Of a stretch of DNA of 64,000 nt, positions 13,101 through 27,500 are shown piece by piece. The DNA is from Temnothorax longispinosus (lineage: Eukaryota > Arthropoda > Insecta > Hymenoptera > Formicidae), in the NCBI RefSeq assembly GCF_030848805.1, contig NC_092366.1, positions 6,067,224-6,131,223 of the forward strand, given 5' to 3'. Positions within the stretch are counted from its first letter, which is position 1. Each line of letters starts with the position of its first letter. The translations under genes and the position numbers were made by a program. The notes under the pieces were generated by a model. It was not told where the DNA came from. It saw only the letters and a program-made list of their open reading frames with translations, and searched no databases.

Positions 13101-16100
13101 GAGTCGAGAACGGAACTGAATGACATCCGTCGCGGCGTAAAGCGAGCAGGATCTCGCCCTACGTCCTACCCTGCGGACGCCGTTAAGACGCCTCGTTAAA
13201 AGTCCCTCCTTGCCTCGCGCGCGCTTCTCCTCTTCATTCCACCAGCCAGTGTCTTGGCACTTCTCTACCGTGACACGCTTGGGCGCCTCGGGCCTTGGAT
13301 GCATTCGCCACGGCGTCGTCAACAACGACAACGACTACGACGACGACGTCGGCGGCAATCCGCATTGCCGACTTGACTTTACGACCGCCCCCGGCACACC
13401 CACCGAAACACCAAGAAAATTATCGTCGCCGGGCGACCCTCGTAATTCTCCAGCAGGGCGAATGCCGGGGAAAACAAGACCTTCCGTCCCTCCTTCACCG
13501 CCCACCCGACCGTCCGACCGTGGGGTTAGCTTGCGCAGGAAGTACAATTAACTTAACGCTAATTGCGAGATGAAGACCGAGCGGAGCTCGGAAGGAGGAA
13601 CCTGCCTCCAGCAATTCGCAGACTCAATTACTCAGTCATATGATACGACGATTAACCGCGCCAGTTTCCTTTATGCCTCCCTCTCCTCCCGCGGGGAGAC
13701 TGACTCTTTCCGCGGTACGAGGTACGAGAGATACCGAAATCGCGTGGTTTAACGCGGGTCGCGCCGTAAACACCACGGGGGTGAATGAATAAACTACGCG
13801 GAGATAAAGCACATTGTGTATCTAAGCAGATGAATCCTGTGTACTAAGCAGGCGAATCTGAAATTCAAACCATAAAGTCGGTGAAATTTGTCGAATATAT
13901 ATGTATATCTTCATCAGTAGAAATAATTTCGTCTACTGAGATTGGAATACTACGCACGATAATTGCCACGGCATGAAGACAATCACGGACTTTATGATGT
14001 TCGTCATTCTTTTTTCTTCGACATCCTAATTCGTTGAGACCAAGGCGCGGAAGCAAAAGAGAGAGAAACGTGATACTTTACACACACACACACATGTAAA
14101 TGTATGTGTGTGTATATATATAGTGTAATAAAGCAGGCAAAGGGAGCGATCTCTTAACGACACCCCTAAGTACAAGAGGGCTCGAGGGTGTCCGTTCCAC
14201 CCTCTCGTTGATAGCTGGCATAATGCTAACGCCCTAGCGTCGATAAAAGTGCCGGGGGCTCGGCTGCATAAAGCCGATGGAGGAGAGTTCGGGAGCTGCC
14301 GCTTCAGCTATAGTATACGAACACGTAAAACATACCCGCAAGGCAGTGTAACGTCGCCAATCTATATACCCCCGAGCGCAAATTAGATTCGCACACTGAT
14401 ACGCTCCTTTTGTACGAGCTAATGTCGGCCAGCGGAACTTCTTATCTCGCGTGCATTCACGTTACCTCCCGGGACACGATATCAAGAACGTCCACGTAAA
14501 TACCGAACGTGTTTAATTGCCAAACATGTTTAATTATCAAACATGTTTGATTACCAAACATGTTTAACTTCGTTACAGCTTACTTCGGTGGCAAACAAGG
14601 ATTTCAGAGATGTACCGTCTTTCGATATGCGCAATCACAGCGCGCGACAATATAAGAGAAACGTAGGCTTATCGTGCACAGCCAGCGTCCATCGGCGAGG
14701 CCTAAATAAAGATAGCGGCTCGAGGATAGGGCTCTTAAAAGCTCGAGACGATGATAATGGAGGCGAACTGCCGCGTCTCTTTCTCATCCGACCACCCATC
14801 GCGCTACACCTGCACACGGCGTGATATACACGCGTCGGGGGCAAACTTTACGACTCGCGGTTTAAATACGGCGCTTACAACAGCGAGGGCATGGAAAACA
14901 TGCCACGGAAGACGCGAAGAGGCGCGAGAAGAAGAGAAAGGGCGACGAGAAGAGCGGGGACCAGTCGTAAAAGATGTACGAGTGATAAAAGCGATCCCAA
15001 CCAACATCAGGGCTAGTAGTAAGTAGTTACGCCCCCCTACCTTTGCAGGGAGGGAAGAGAGAACGGCCGCGAGAGTGTCTACGTGGATCTTAAATCCCGC
15101 GAGAGATCTCGATAGCATCTCTTTTCTCTCTCTCTCTCTCTCTCTCTCTTTCTCCTTTCCTCAAAGGCCAAACCTCTTGAACCCCTTTCCTCCCTCCCGA
15201 GTTAACGGCTCGACTGTTTCCCGCAGCGCCGCGAGTTTTACTGCAAGAAATTTAAGTGCCCATTTGGAGACGCGAGAATTAAGCGTATTCCTCGTGTTTC
15301 GCTCGAGCTCCGAGAACCTTGAATCCGTCGTAAGCACGAAACGGGAGAAAGAGAGAAAGGAGGAGTGATAAAAATTCATGACCGCCCGCGGTCGCGTATC
15401 GTGTACTCGCGCTTGTACTATGATAGCTTCAGATATTACCGGCGCGAGTACGTGCGCGAATTTCTGCGCGAGTCGTTCGTATCGCGTAGACAAGCTGGTT
15501 AACGCCGATTATGGCCGAGCGTATTGCAAGAGTAGAAGAGAATCACAGTCGAGATCTAAAGTCTTATCGTATACGCGAAGTAAATTTTGTTTCCGATAAG
15601 ATACGGGTCAGACTGGACCACTCTGGACCGACTCAAACCAGTCCGAGTAAGTTACTCAGCTTCCCCCGGTTCGCGGGAGAGAAAGGACGTGATTCGATTC
15701 GCGTGACATTCTCGTGTGCCGGCGAAGCCCATTTGCCGCGGATAAAACCATCCACGGATTGCGACGTCTCGGAGCAACATCCTTCTTATCCGCGGGGCGA
15801 AAAAGGTGCACGTATTGTGCGCGCGGAGGGAAGAGAGAAAAAGGATCCGAGCCGCGGTGCCGGTTGAAAGAACTTATCGTGTTGAGAGATCGCGAGCATG
15901 GAGAGGACGTGTATCGGGTATAACCCCCGTCGATATCGCGGATTCCTACGCTGAAAGCACACCCCCGGCCGGCGTATACCTGTATACGTGTGCGCACGTA
16001 CACACGCACGCCCGTACTCCCCGCGGATGCGCGCTCTCGCGACACCGAGAAAAGGAGGACGTAGACGAGCGAGAGTGCGAGCGAGAGTAGACATTTCTGT

Positions 16101-19100
16101 GTATATTTTATTGTACACATATTGCGAACCGTTCTCCGCCAAGCCGCACGGCACACACAAACGCGTGTCAAACTCACACCGACGCGACGTACACGCCTCT
16201 CGCTGGAGGCCCCCGGAGGGGTTTGGCGGTGAGGTCGGAAGGGATCGCGACTCGTGGTTGGGCGAGGTCGAGGGAGAAAAAGCGAGGAGCGCAGCGTGTG
16301 GAGAGGTCGGCGGCGGTGGCGTGGAGAGCTCGATTTTTCCGATAGCAAATTTTGCTCTTCGCTTTTTCCCGCCACCCCCCCCCCTCCGAACCAACGCCGA
16401 GCCACCGCCAACGCGTCCCCACCGTCAACCACCGCCGCCCGACCGCCACCCATCCACCCCCGACGGCGGTGGCGGTGGCGGCGGCGGCGGTGGCTGCTCC
16501 CGGGTTTCCCCCTTCCGGCGTGCACCCTGTTCCATCCCTTTTCCCCCCCGCCTGACACCAACGTCCCATTCGTTCCTCCGCTCGTTGCGACGGCCCGGAC
16601 TCGCCCTCTTTTTTCTCCCTTCTACCCACGACCACCCCCGCCGCGCGCGTGTTCTCCCTTTACCTCCCTTGTCCCCCCCGCCCTCCCGCCTCGCCCGCTT
16701 CCCTCTCAATCACCATCTGCTCCTCCGCCTCCACCTGGCGCGGCCCGACCGATCAAACCAGTGGCACTGCAGACACAATAAAAACGGGAAAAAAAGCGGC
16801 GGCCGCGCACACATTTCGCGCAGTCACTCTCTCTCCCTCTCTCTCTCACGAGCAAGGGATGACGAACTACCGGACGCTTTTGAGAAGTTATTCATGAAGC
16901 GCCCAACGAGATTCCTCGAGCGTCGCGTATTTTTTTTCCCCAGACGCGACGCTCAACGCCCTCGATAAAAAAATATATGGTGGCGTACAATTTTATACGA
17001 ACGTTAAACGTTTCGTTTGTTCGACAAATCTCGAAATTGCTCGACAATTCCCTCGACTGTCGTCGTTATCTCGATACGAACGAGTGAAAAGCGTATAAGT
17101 ATATATACGCGTCTCGGATCTCGGATACGCCGGGCGAAATCGCGATCGGTCGATCTTTTGTTTTTCCGAGTGAAAGGTGGAGCGAGCGCCAAACAAGGGA
17201 CCGAGCGAGCCGAGCGGGTATTGACCATCCGATATCGATATTTCGCGACGCTTTATCGCGGACGTGCTCGTTAAACCGATAAATGAATAATGAGCGTACT
17301 GTATATGGGATGGATATGGAGAGACAACCGGGGGAGACAAGCGCCCGGTAGGGGGGGAGGGAGGATGGAGGGAGCGCTCGCGCGAGGGGGAGCGAACCAG
17401 CGAATCGAACAAAACAACGAAATCGAATCACTCGTGGTGGCCGCCCATACTTTTCATGCGTGAATTTTCCGACTGCCCCGACACGTACGTGCAGCTGCGG
17501 AATCGCCGGTAATAGCGTTAGTAAAATCGAGAGTAATGCCTGAAAGCGTTTACAATACGCATCGCTTCCTGCAAATAAAAACGTGGGGAACGCGCGCGAC
17601 CGCGTGGTCATTGGCCGACGATGTACGACGAAACGGGTCAAAATCAAACTATACCCATCGTGACGTAACATTCTCGATTCCCTACCGGCGCCCCGGCGCC
17701 AAGAGGAAACGATGAGAAAAATGGCATTCGCGGGAAAGAGATATCGATACGTCTAAGCACTTTCGCAAACGCACTTGACGTCGATCCAAAAATCGACGAT
17801 TACTATTCATATCTATAACATCCGATATATATATTAAATGAGCCGCAGTAGCAATTACCTGATTAATTCACGTATTATACGGCCGATCGAAGAACTGTTC
17901 GATCAACGTGGGCGTTTATATATAGCCGCGCGCGATATATCCATAAACTATCCGGCAAGCGTGATTCCGGTTGACAATGATTATCGTACAGGTGTAACAG
18001 GAAAACGTAACAGCTCGGTTGCGGTCAGAGACGGCTGACGATGATGACAGTAATTGTCGAGAATTAGCGACGTTAATAACCTCGAGGGAGAAGGGAGTGG
18101 GAGGAAGAGAGGACGGACGCGTTCGGTGCGTGGACACTTGCCGAACCGGTCGTCGTCGCCGTTAATGTAACACACCCGATAATTCTCGAGCGCCCGCGAT
18201 ATTTTGCTCTTTCGCATCGCCGCGCCGGATCCGTTATTCATTCTCGTCCCCGCGGTTTTTCTCGTTTTATTTCCATCGCGCGCTCTCGCGCGAACGCGAC
18301 AACGCCCGGCCTCGTCATAAACGCGCGGGCTGGCTATTAATCGCGGGTACCGCGTGGCAGGAGCGAGCGTGTCGACGAGGCGAGGCGGCGCGGCGGCAGC
18401 GGCGGCACGGCATTTCGATTTTATAAATATGAGATACCGGATACACGGCACGGATCCTGTACACCGCGCGCGTGTACGGGCGTGTAAATCGCACGCGCGC
18501 GCGCGCGCGCGATAATGCCCGGCCCGATAATAATAAATCCCCGCCGTCCGGCTACCAGAAGCGATAAATCGTAACCGAATTAAAAGTGACAGCAGATAAT
18601 AATCGTCATTCCGATCCAGAAAAGTACGCGGGACCGTCACGTCGTATTTCAGGGCGCCGCCTCGAGTGCTTATCTCGAGGATATCGGGGACATAAAACGG
18701 CGGATACGACACGATCGTATTGCGATTTCCTATCGGAATTTATATTCCATCGCTCCGATACCACATTTCACACGGTACGTATCTCGCGGCTTGTTCCTCC
18801 ACGTAGCGCACGGATGTCCTCGTGGAGAGGGGAGTCTTGAAAGAGTTATGCTCTTCATTCAACCTTAATACGTAACTTTTCTACGAGACTTACAAGCGGA
18901 AATCCACGTTTCGATCATATACGGAAAAATCACCCCGTTCCCGTTCGGTTTCCCAGAATAGAATCCTTCTTCTCTTCCATTTGCGCACTCTTTTACATCC
19001 CGATATTTTCTCTTTTCCTTACTTAACAATATTTTTCCAGATATTACTTTTACGCAATTTTTTGAACAAATGACATGAGATATACAAATTTACCGAATTA

Positions 19101-21511
19101 ATGATTTAAACAAATACTTAATTATTCGCGTAATTGCCGTTCGATTTCTCCAGTCACGTCACATCTAAAATACTTGCAAAAGTGTCAACATCATTACTCG
19201 GTTGAATACCCGCTCAGGAAAAGAGATAAGCCGAGCTACTACCTGACTTGCGTCGCTACTGGCTTCGTGCGGACCTGCCGTAAGGCCGACGCCGCCGCGC
19301 CGAGGTCTTATTCATGATTTGAGGGACGCATCCTGCCGGAAAAAGAAGAGGAGTCGGAAAGAATAGGCGGGACACAAAGCGGACGGATGGAGGCGGGCTG
19401 AAGGAAATAACGGGCTCAACTGCTAAATATTCAATAAACGTGAGCATTACCCGTCGCTGCACGCCCACGCCCAAGATAGATTATGGAGAAGCATCGATGA
19501 GGGGGCGAGAATATCGAAGTAGGCGAAGAAAGAGGGATCGCCATTTATTCTACAGAATTCGTGATCGAGATTCTTGTTCAGTAGCGTGTACAGAATGCCT
19601 CCTCTAGGACACTCGAGAGCTACCGTCGTCGATATTGCTGGCTTGTCGATAATTCGACGAATTCACTTGTAGTACGTCGAGTTCAAAACGAGATATTTCT
19701 CAGACCTTTCGCGAACGGCGAACGCGAAAATCCATTCCGCGGATAATAACGACAGAAATATGCGATTCCCCGAACGGGATTTCTATATAAGATCGCGTCA
19801 AGCCTGCCCGGGGGCGTTTCACTTCGATCAGACGCGTCCTATAATTAAGAGATGGGGTCTCGTTACCGATCGATTATCGCGTCTCTCCTTTTCTCTCGCG
19901 ACCCACGTCGACCCTAAATTATTCGACCGGGCACCACCTTTCTCTCGTCGTAAAAAAAGAGAGAAGCCAGGGACTGGTTCGAAAGAAAATGAAACCAACG
20001 CTTCGCGGTAGTTGCCATCAATGGGATGCACGTGCGAGAAAATAAAAAATTCAAATGGTCCGTTCGCCACGATGAATATGGATGCGATGCAAAAGGAGCT
20101 TGATTACGAAATCTTTGTAATGGAGATTCTCGAAATGGATCTCTGTTCGAAAATAATATACGCAGACGTTTGACGATGCTGTGCGAGAAAAAAAGAATAT
20201 ACGAGTATTATTTGATTTGTACGCGCAACGCGGAAAGAAGTAAAAAGCTTCATTTGCCCCGAGTGCTTTCTGAAAGCACGGTAATCTCGGTAGTTCTTAA
20301 TAAAAGTCTGAAAGTCAAGTTAGGTTGCTTTTTTCATTGCGTAAGGTTTTGCGCAAGAGGTAACGCGGGCACCCCCGGCCGCGCGGCTATTTGCATGTTA
20401 TTACCTTGTTTACATATTTATTCAATAGCTAAGATCCCGGAGGGTCGCAAACACCCCGTAATCGAGGCTTTCTCCTCGTGTTCGACCCTTTAATTTTGGA
20501 TTAAAGCCCAAAGCTGCGCGCAACGTGCCAACTGAGCGATTAATAAATCACCGCCGACTGACGTTGCGTATCGATCACGACGATATCGTTCTTTAACCGC
20601 ATTTTCAAGATACTTTTAAATAATGTAGGCAGAACTTGAAATCTCTTACCTGTTTGTGCATCTCCACGTTAAGCCCGTACGACATCTCGTAATACTGCAA
20701 AAGTAAATGAAATAGAGAGATTAGAACGTAATCACATAAATTACGATGTTAGTACGGAATTAGTGTAAGCGTAGTGTTGCGTAGCTACATCGTTATATGC
20801 GTTTCGTTAACGAAGCCACGTCGACGTTAAGCGTAAGGTGATGCGTGCGTGAACTAGCAGCGTAACGCCGACTTTCACATGCAAAAGCTGAACTTTGCCG
20901 GAAGGTTGCTCACACGAAATCCAATTTTCGTATTTACGTTACGGCTTTGTCATTTTATCCTACCCCGAAGACGTTACCGCGTAAAATTTCCGTTTACTCT
21001 CCCTCTCTCTCTCGGATAGCTAAGAAAATTCGATTAAAATTTGCGCCCACGAATGCAATGCCGCATATACCTATCGTGTTCACGAAGTACATGTAAAAGT
21101 AAACATCGATTTTATCTTTCACTACGACGACAGAAAAATTCGTCGTAGTATATTCGGGGTGTTATTTTTATAAATAACGATCCGAGCGGAAATAATTGAA
21201 ATTGGCGTATAAATATCGCATCTCGAATAAAACGCAGAGCCACTCCGTGGGATTAATCGAATTATCGAGTTTCGCAACCCAAGATGCTGCTTGAATCCGT
21301 AATGACGGCTGTGCGGGAAGAGCGGCTCGCGGAGGATCCTTAAGGGCCTGCTTCGCGATTGCAGGGTTGAGATTATATCGATCAAATGAGATTACGAGAT
21401 TACGAAAAGCGGACCAAATGGAGCCGTAATGCGAGACCGCAGTCAGTCGGTAAGAGGGATAAGCGCGTCGAGAAAATGAGAAAAACGAAGACGATGAGAA
21501 AGGAGCGCGGG

Positions 21512-21547
<36 letters not shown>

Positions 21548-24500
21548 CTTCTCCCCGAGAGGGAGAAAAGGCTTGTACGTGTGCTCGCGCGCGCGCGCCG
21601 TCGAGTGCACGTGTGCGTATGCGTGTCGACCAAAGACCGGTTTCTCGTAACATCGTTTCTACATCGTGTGTACAAGACTCAGGCCGGGGCTGGCTTTAAC
21701 TAATTCGCTTACCGAACAGCGGTTCTCATTTCGCACGCATGAGATTTCTGATCGTAAAAGATTCGCAACGAAATAGCGCTTACGTATTTAACGTTAAACG
21801 TTGCCGCGGTAGCGGTTTCGAGCGTTTCCGTTCCTCGCGAGCGCGTATCCTGTATACCGACGCAATACCAACAGCGTGGCGCGTAACTACGGTCGCGCAA
21901 AGGAGAAAAAGAGAGAAAATCCGGCAGTTCGCGATTTTAACGAGCGTCTTGAATATAGTCGCCGCATTATTCCCGGCGGAATCAACGACCGTTGTGAAAC
22001 GGGCTTTATTGCCCGGTGGTCGTAAAGAGCGTACTAAACCGCGTTTTAATATATCGGTGCGGCTACGACAGTCGGTTTAGAGTTTTTCTCGCGTATATAT
22101 ATACGAGGGGAACGCGCGTAACGTAATGCGATAGACGTCGAGACGCGGGCGCGAGAGAAGATAGTCTCTCGCGCTTTCGAACTCAATGTTCTCTCAACGT
22201 TACAATTTTTACGACACCGGTAATATTTATTTCGCAATGCGGTAGAATTATTATCGTTAATACTTCAAACGCGGGCAAATTCGTCTGGATGAATATTTTA
22301 CGAACCTGCTCCGGACAGGCCGCGATTAATTAAACCCGTTTGTTTTAATAATTCGATATTCATTCGGCGCGGTTTATCTTTGAAATTACGATTATTTTGT
22401 AAATTGCGAACGCTACAATGTATATATAGAAAATATAAATATAGAAATTTGGCCCGGCTCACGCTCTGCTTTTAAATATAAATTAATCCGCCCATATTTT
22501 TATTACATTCGCGCTCGCGAGCATTATCAATAAATCGCGAAATGTATATTTCAATCGGTTCTGTTCTTGCGAAAATAATAATTTCGCTGAAAGCTCGCAG
22601 CTTATGTTAGCGTATAGTGAAATTTAATTATGTTTAAATCAACTCATTAAAACGTCGAGAACAAAATAAAAAAAAAGCGATTAAAAATTTATCAATAATA
22701 TTCCATTTTTTATCATCGAGTTTTTCTACCATCAGAAAACTAATTATAAATCATTTTTTTTTTAATTTAGTGTCTAAATTTCAAAAATATAGCTTGGCAA
22801 AATATTTCTTTCTTTCTCCTGCATTTTGATTCACGGATAGAAAGAAAAAGATAGTTAAGAAGAAGCTACGCGGAGATCAGCCTCGCCACCGCAGACCGTC
22901 CCAACGAAGCAATTGGTTTTTAATTAATAGACTCCATTGAGAGAGGGAAACCCTCGGAGACGGGAGATCAGGATCTTAATTATCACGAAACTGGAAACGC
23001 CACTCTCGCGGTCGAGATGTCTAATACGAGTGAAGGAACACTGTGAATAGCGGCAATCGGTTACAATAATGAAGTGAAGTTCCGTAAACTCGATGCAGCG
23101 TGATTACGAATATCTCATAGTATCGACATTTTATACGCGTTGCATCTTTTTTAATGTAAAAAATTGAGAGGAAAGTATTTTAGTGCTTTCCGACAACAGA
23201 CCTTTTTCTTAAGGTCGAGAATAAATCGAGCCTTTATCTATGTTCGTATAAAATCCTCTCTCATTCGAAAAACAGTCGAGAGAAGATTTAGGTTGAATTA
23301 TTAGCTGAAAACTTACTCCGTGGATAGTCGTCTCTAATCGTGACCGATTGAATCGCGAAAACGACTCCGGGATGGCGCAATCTCTTTTCAATTCACGAGC
23401 AGCCAAACGATATCGATCACGATCGGTATCTACCCCACGAACGTGCCTGGCTCGTTCCCCTCTCGCTTAGAGAAAGAAAGACACTCATCGTCTCCCAATA
23501 AAAATCGTTCCTGAATATAACTCTTTAGGCGATGATAATGTATCTGATCGTGTGCGACTTGCAAATTTCGTCCTCGATGCAACCTCGTTACTCCGCGGTC
23601 GAATCGGCTTAATCAAGAACATGCCACGGCCTACGTGTACGGCTGCGATAGTTTGTGTTTACGCTCGTGTATTCGTACTACGGAATGATTCAGCAAATCG
23701 GCGGCCTCGACGCATACACGAATTAATTCTCTGGTGAGCGTGTTCTTACTTCTAACATTATTTTCGAATTTAATAGAAACGTTTTAGACGCTCACTCAAC
23801 CGATGAGAGTATCGCGCGCAGTTATATAGCGTGCGATTCGCGAGCGGAAACACGAAGCGGAGGATGTACTCACGTCAAATGTATCGGGTGGCATTGCGAG
23901 CGCGACGAACGAAGTGCTTCGCGACCGGTCTCCCTCCCGCCATGCTCGCGGTTTGCGCGCTCGTAAAAGTTCACGAGCTCGACAATTACATGAAAGAGTC
24001 GTAAAGGCGTAACGCCCCGTGGCTGGCTGGGGCTACACCCGTGTGGTATAACGATGTCGTACCGAGCATCCTACGGCTCGCACGAACACGACCGTATACG
24101 CCGATGGCCTCCATCGATAACGAGTCCCGAGAGATTCGCCGGCTGGCTGCCAGTAAATGCCGCCTCGCGACGTCACGTGGAAAATTCGGAGGGAGACCAG
24201 ATACGGGGACTGGCTTTACATGTGTGTGTATACACATCGTATATGAGATATCCCGGTTACAGTACTCGCGATATCCGGGAGAGACATTCAGTGGGGACAA
24301 CGCGCGACGGCGGCGTTGTTCGGAGCGCAGGAAAGCAAGCTACGGCGATCACCGTAGCAAGACCGTAACGTGATACTTTACTCGGTACTCGCTAATTCAT
24401 CGACGATGAGGGCGACAAAGCATCTGCGCGACGCACCGTTACGCGCGCTACGATTGTAATACCCGCATGAATCAATGACTCGCTCGATGCGAACTCGAAC

Positions 24501-27500
24501 GTGTTTTAGCCGACAGACGCGAGTACCTGTTGCTAACGCCGACCTGAACCCGATACTACGATAAATTCTTGTTACGTCGGTAATCAATCATCAATGATAA
24601 AACGGCGCGATAGGACGATAGCGCAATAAATATGCTTTCGTGCTCGCCGATCGAAATTTGATTAAGTGCATTCCGTGGTTTCGCTATGTTTCGCGCCGAC
24701 GTTCGTTACCGCGCAACTGGCAGAACAATAAGCGCCCCTGCGCCACATCGAAACGAAAGTGGAATAAAGTATGATATGTACATTTAAACCTGTCACACGC
24801 TTGAGTCGCGAGCCGATCGATCGATATGTGTACGGGTGGAACAAAGGATACGGGCGCACGGGGCGCGAAGATCGATCGATCGAGGGGAGCGAAAGCAGCG
24901 CATACCTGAACGCGAGATAAGCGCGCTCTCGTACGACGCACGCTATGTACGTGAGACGATCGCGCGATTAATCTTCGTGCCGTGGCGTGAATCGGCGGAA
25001 GTGCCACGTCTACGCGAGAGCGAGCGACGCGCATTTTATATGAAGTTATTTGCATCGACCGTGCGCGGCCAAGTCCGCGGACTACGGCCTATAAATTATC
25101 GCCGGCCTATAATGCATGCTTCGTGAACTTTGGGCAACGAACTGCGAACCGCGTATACTTATGGCGTGCGAATCGCGGCGCGGCGCGGCGCGGCTCTCTA
25201 TTCGTGCGCTATCAAGATTTCTCGAATAAACTTCTAGTTAGATTAGCACAACGAATATCTTCGCGGTAAATTTGCAAATCTAAGGAAGTGTCTGTGCCTT
25301 AATCTAAAAAAAAGATTTAGATCTATGCTTCTCTGGATACTAAAGTGATGTAGCCTGGAAATTATCGTGTTATATGTGAAGACACTCTCAAGATAGATAG
25401 CCCGGAAAGAATGCAGATCCACCGAGACGCCGCGCGCCGGTACAACTGGCGTAAAATTAAAACCGGTACTCTCGGCGACCTTCGACCTCCCATGAAGAAA
25501 GCGGTGCGCACCTCTTTACGCTTCACGCGGCTTAATGAAGATGCATACACGCGGTCGACGGTGTATCGCGATAACGAAGATTTACGGGCGAAAGTAAGCC
25601 GAGACTCTCGCGGCGTCTACATGTATACTCTCGCGGGACAAAGCCGAAAAACAAAACTATAGAAGAGAAGCCTTCGCGTTCGGCGAAGGAGCACCGCACG
25701 GCACGTGTACGACGTGATTCTAAATTATTTCGTCATCCTCTTATGCCGCAAGACAAATATTTTTTTATCGCAAATCGGACTTCTAGAGATATATATGTAC
25801 CTAAAGATATATGTCAACTTTGTAGCGCGTAATTTAAACATCATTAAACTTATGTACTCTCGATATATTTCAGCATTGCGTCGTAGTGCAAATTTGACGA
25901 GCGAACTTATGATGCGGGGTGTTCCCTACAGTCCGCAACGGTTCAAGTCAAGAGTGAGCGCAAAAATAAACTTTGCGAGGACTCGTCTCTAGACGCGAAA
26001 TGAGAAAAGCGCGTCGCGTCGCGTCGTTTGACCCTTTTACGTTTAATACGATTACTATCGATAGGTTCTGCCAATAGGTTTTGTAAGCTTGTGTGAACTC
26101 ACCATGACGTAGTGGCGCTGCATCTCCGTCTTCTCCTGGGCGAGTTTCTCCAGCTCCAACTTAATACTGGACAGAACAAGCAGGAAATCGCACGTGTAAG
26201 CTAAACATTAGTAAGTGCAGGCGACATTCAAAAGCTGTGGGGGCAAAATAAAGAAGGGGGGCTCTCTCTCTCTTTCATATTTGACCGGGGAGAGGTCTCG
26301 TGGAGCGTTTCGGCTAACAATAGAGAATAGAGAATATAATAACGCCGCTAAACGAGATTATCGAGTCATCAACGAGTCGAGGGTCTGTGACTTGGGCTCC
26401 GTGGCGAACGAGGGATACGATATCATGTTCGAAACGCGTTGTTCGATCGTGTAACGATTCGTTAATCTGTCCCGGATTTTTCCGCATGTATTTTTTTTAA
26501 CCTTCCGAACCGGTTCGTTTCTATCGCGCCCCCAAATTGAGGGATATTGCGGAGGGGTGGTGCACAGCCAAGCCATTAAAAACACACAATTAGTGCAGCC
26601 GCAACAAACATTGATAATAATTGTTATATACTGGCCATCGTGTGTGTGTGTGTGTGTGTGTGTTACATTGTGTGTAAATTTCGTGTTTACCAAGTGGACC
26701 GCGGAGAATATTGGAAGCGTCGCGATTGCGAGCGAATAATTCATAAAAACGCATTCGTGGAATTTACATCGCGTTCAATTAACAAGGAAATCGTATGCAA
26801 ATACAAACAATCGCAAACGCGTTAGGTAGGTACTACTGGTCGTTAAATATTAAATAACAAAACTGTTCATCATCGAGAGCGATAATTAATTATTTTGTAA
26901 AAAAAAAAAAAAACTATGTAATCGTCAGAAAATGTGTTTTCGAGCACTTTGCCTCGTTTAAAAAGAAAGTTAATACGAAATCAATACGAGAGAATCGGCG
27001 CGGCACTGCGCAGGTTCATTAAGAGTTAATCCTCGTCGCGTCGCGCTTTTCCCCGACGTGTTAAAGCGCATATTAATATTCACTTGGTCGGCCACCATGT
27101 TACCCCGACAGCGACATCAGAGCGGGAACAAAGGCCCCGTCCACGGTGGCGATAACTTTTTTAACGACGACAAGCCCGCGCCGTATTTTTGTTTAGCGCG
27201 GCGCCCCGGGGGCGCAGGAAAATAATCTTGCGGTGGCGGCGGTCGACAAAACCGCTTGTACCGCGGCGAAATGAATGCGTTCGTATGTGCCTGTAACGCT
27301 CGAGTGCATCGCGCGCCCGCCGCCGCTGCTGTGTTGCTGCTCCGCTGCTGCTGTTGCCGCTCTGCCTGCTTGCTCCATGACTGTATACCTACGATAACGA
27401 GTATGGGGTGCGTCGTGTCTCTCTCTGTGATTCGTGTTTCTCCCCATGTTCCCAGTATTTTCGGCGCGCGACGACCGCCAATGCTCGGCTCGCGACAATA

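Larger units (their letters stand above)
4725..20649 (-). other. gro: groucho intron 4 (15.9 kb)
   Basis: The largest intron. It contains the mariner relic, an AT-rich stretch at about 5.5-6.25 kb, several GA/CT microsatellites, the 17-bp tandem repeat at 14.5 kb and a C-rich block near 16.4-16.7 kb. Overlapping long ORFs on both strands at 15.66-16.97 kb are arginine- and proline-rich and look like GC-rich DNA read in frame, not genes. Nothing else was recognised. Confidence 0.75.

Noticed and set aside
15656..16968. Overlapping ORFs of 326 codons (plus) and 301 codons (minus)
   Set aside because: Both are Arg/Pro/Ser-rich low-complexity translations of the same GC-rich DNA, overlap each other antisense and show no domain. 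Stops are simply rare in this composition.
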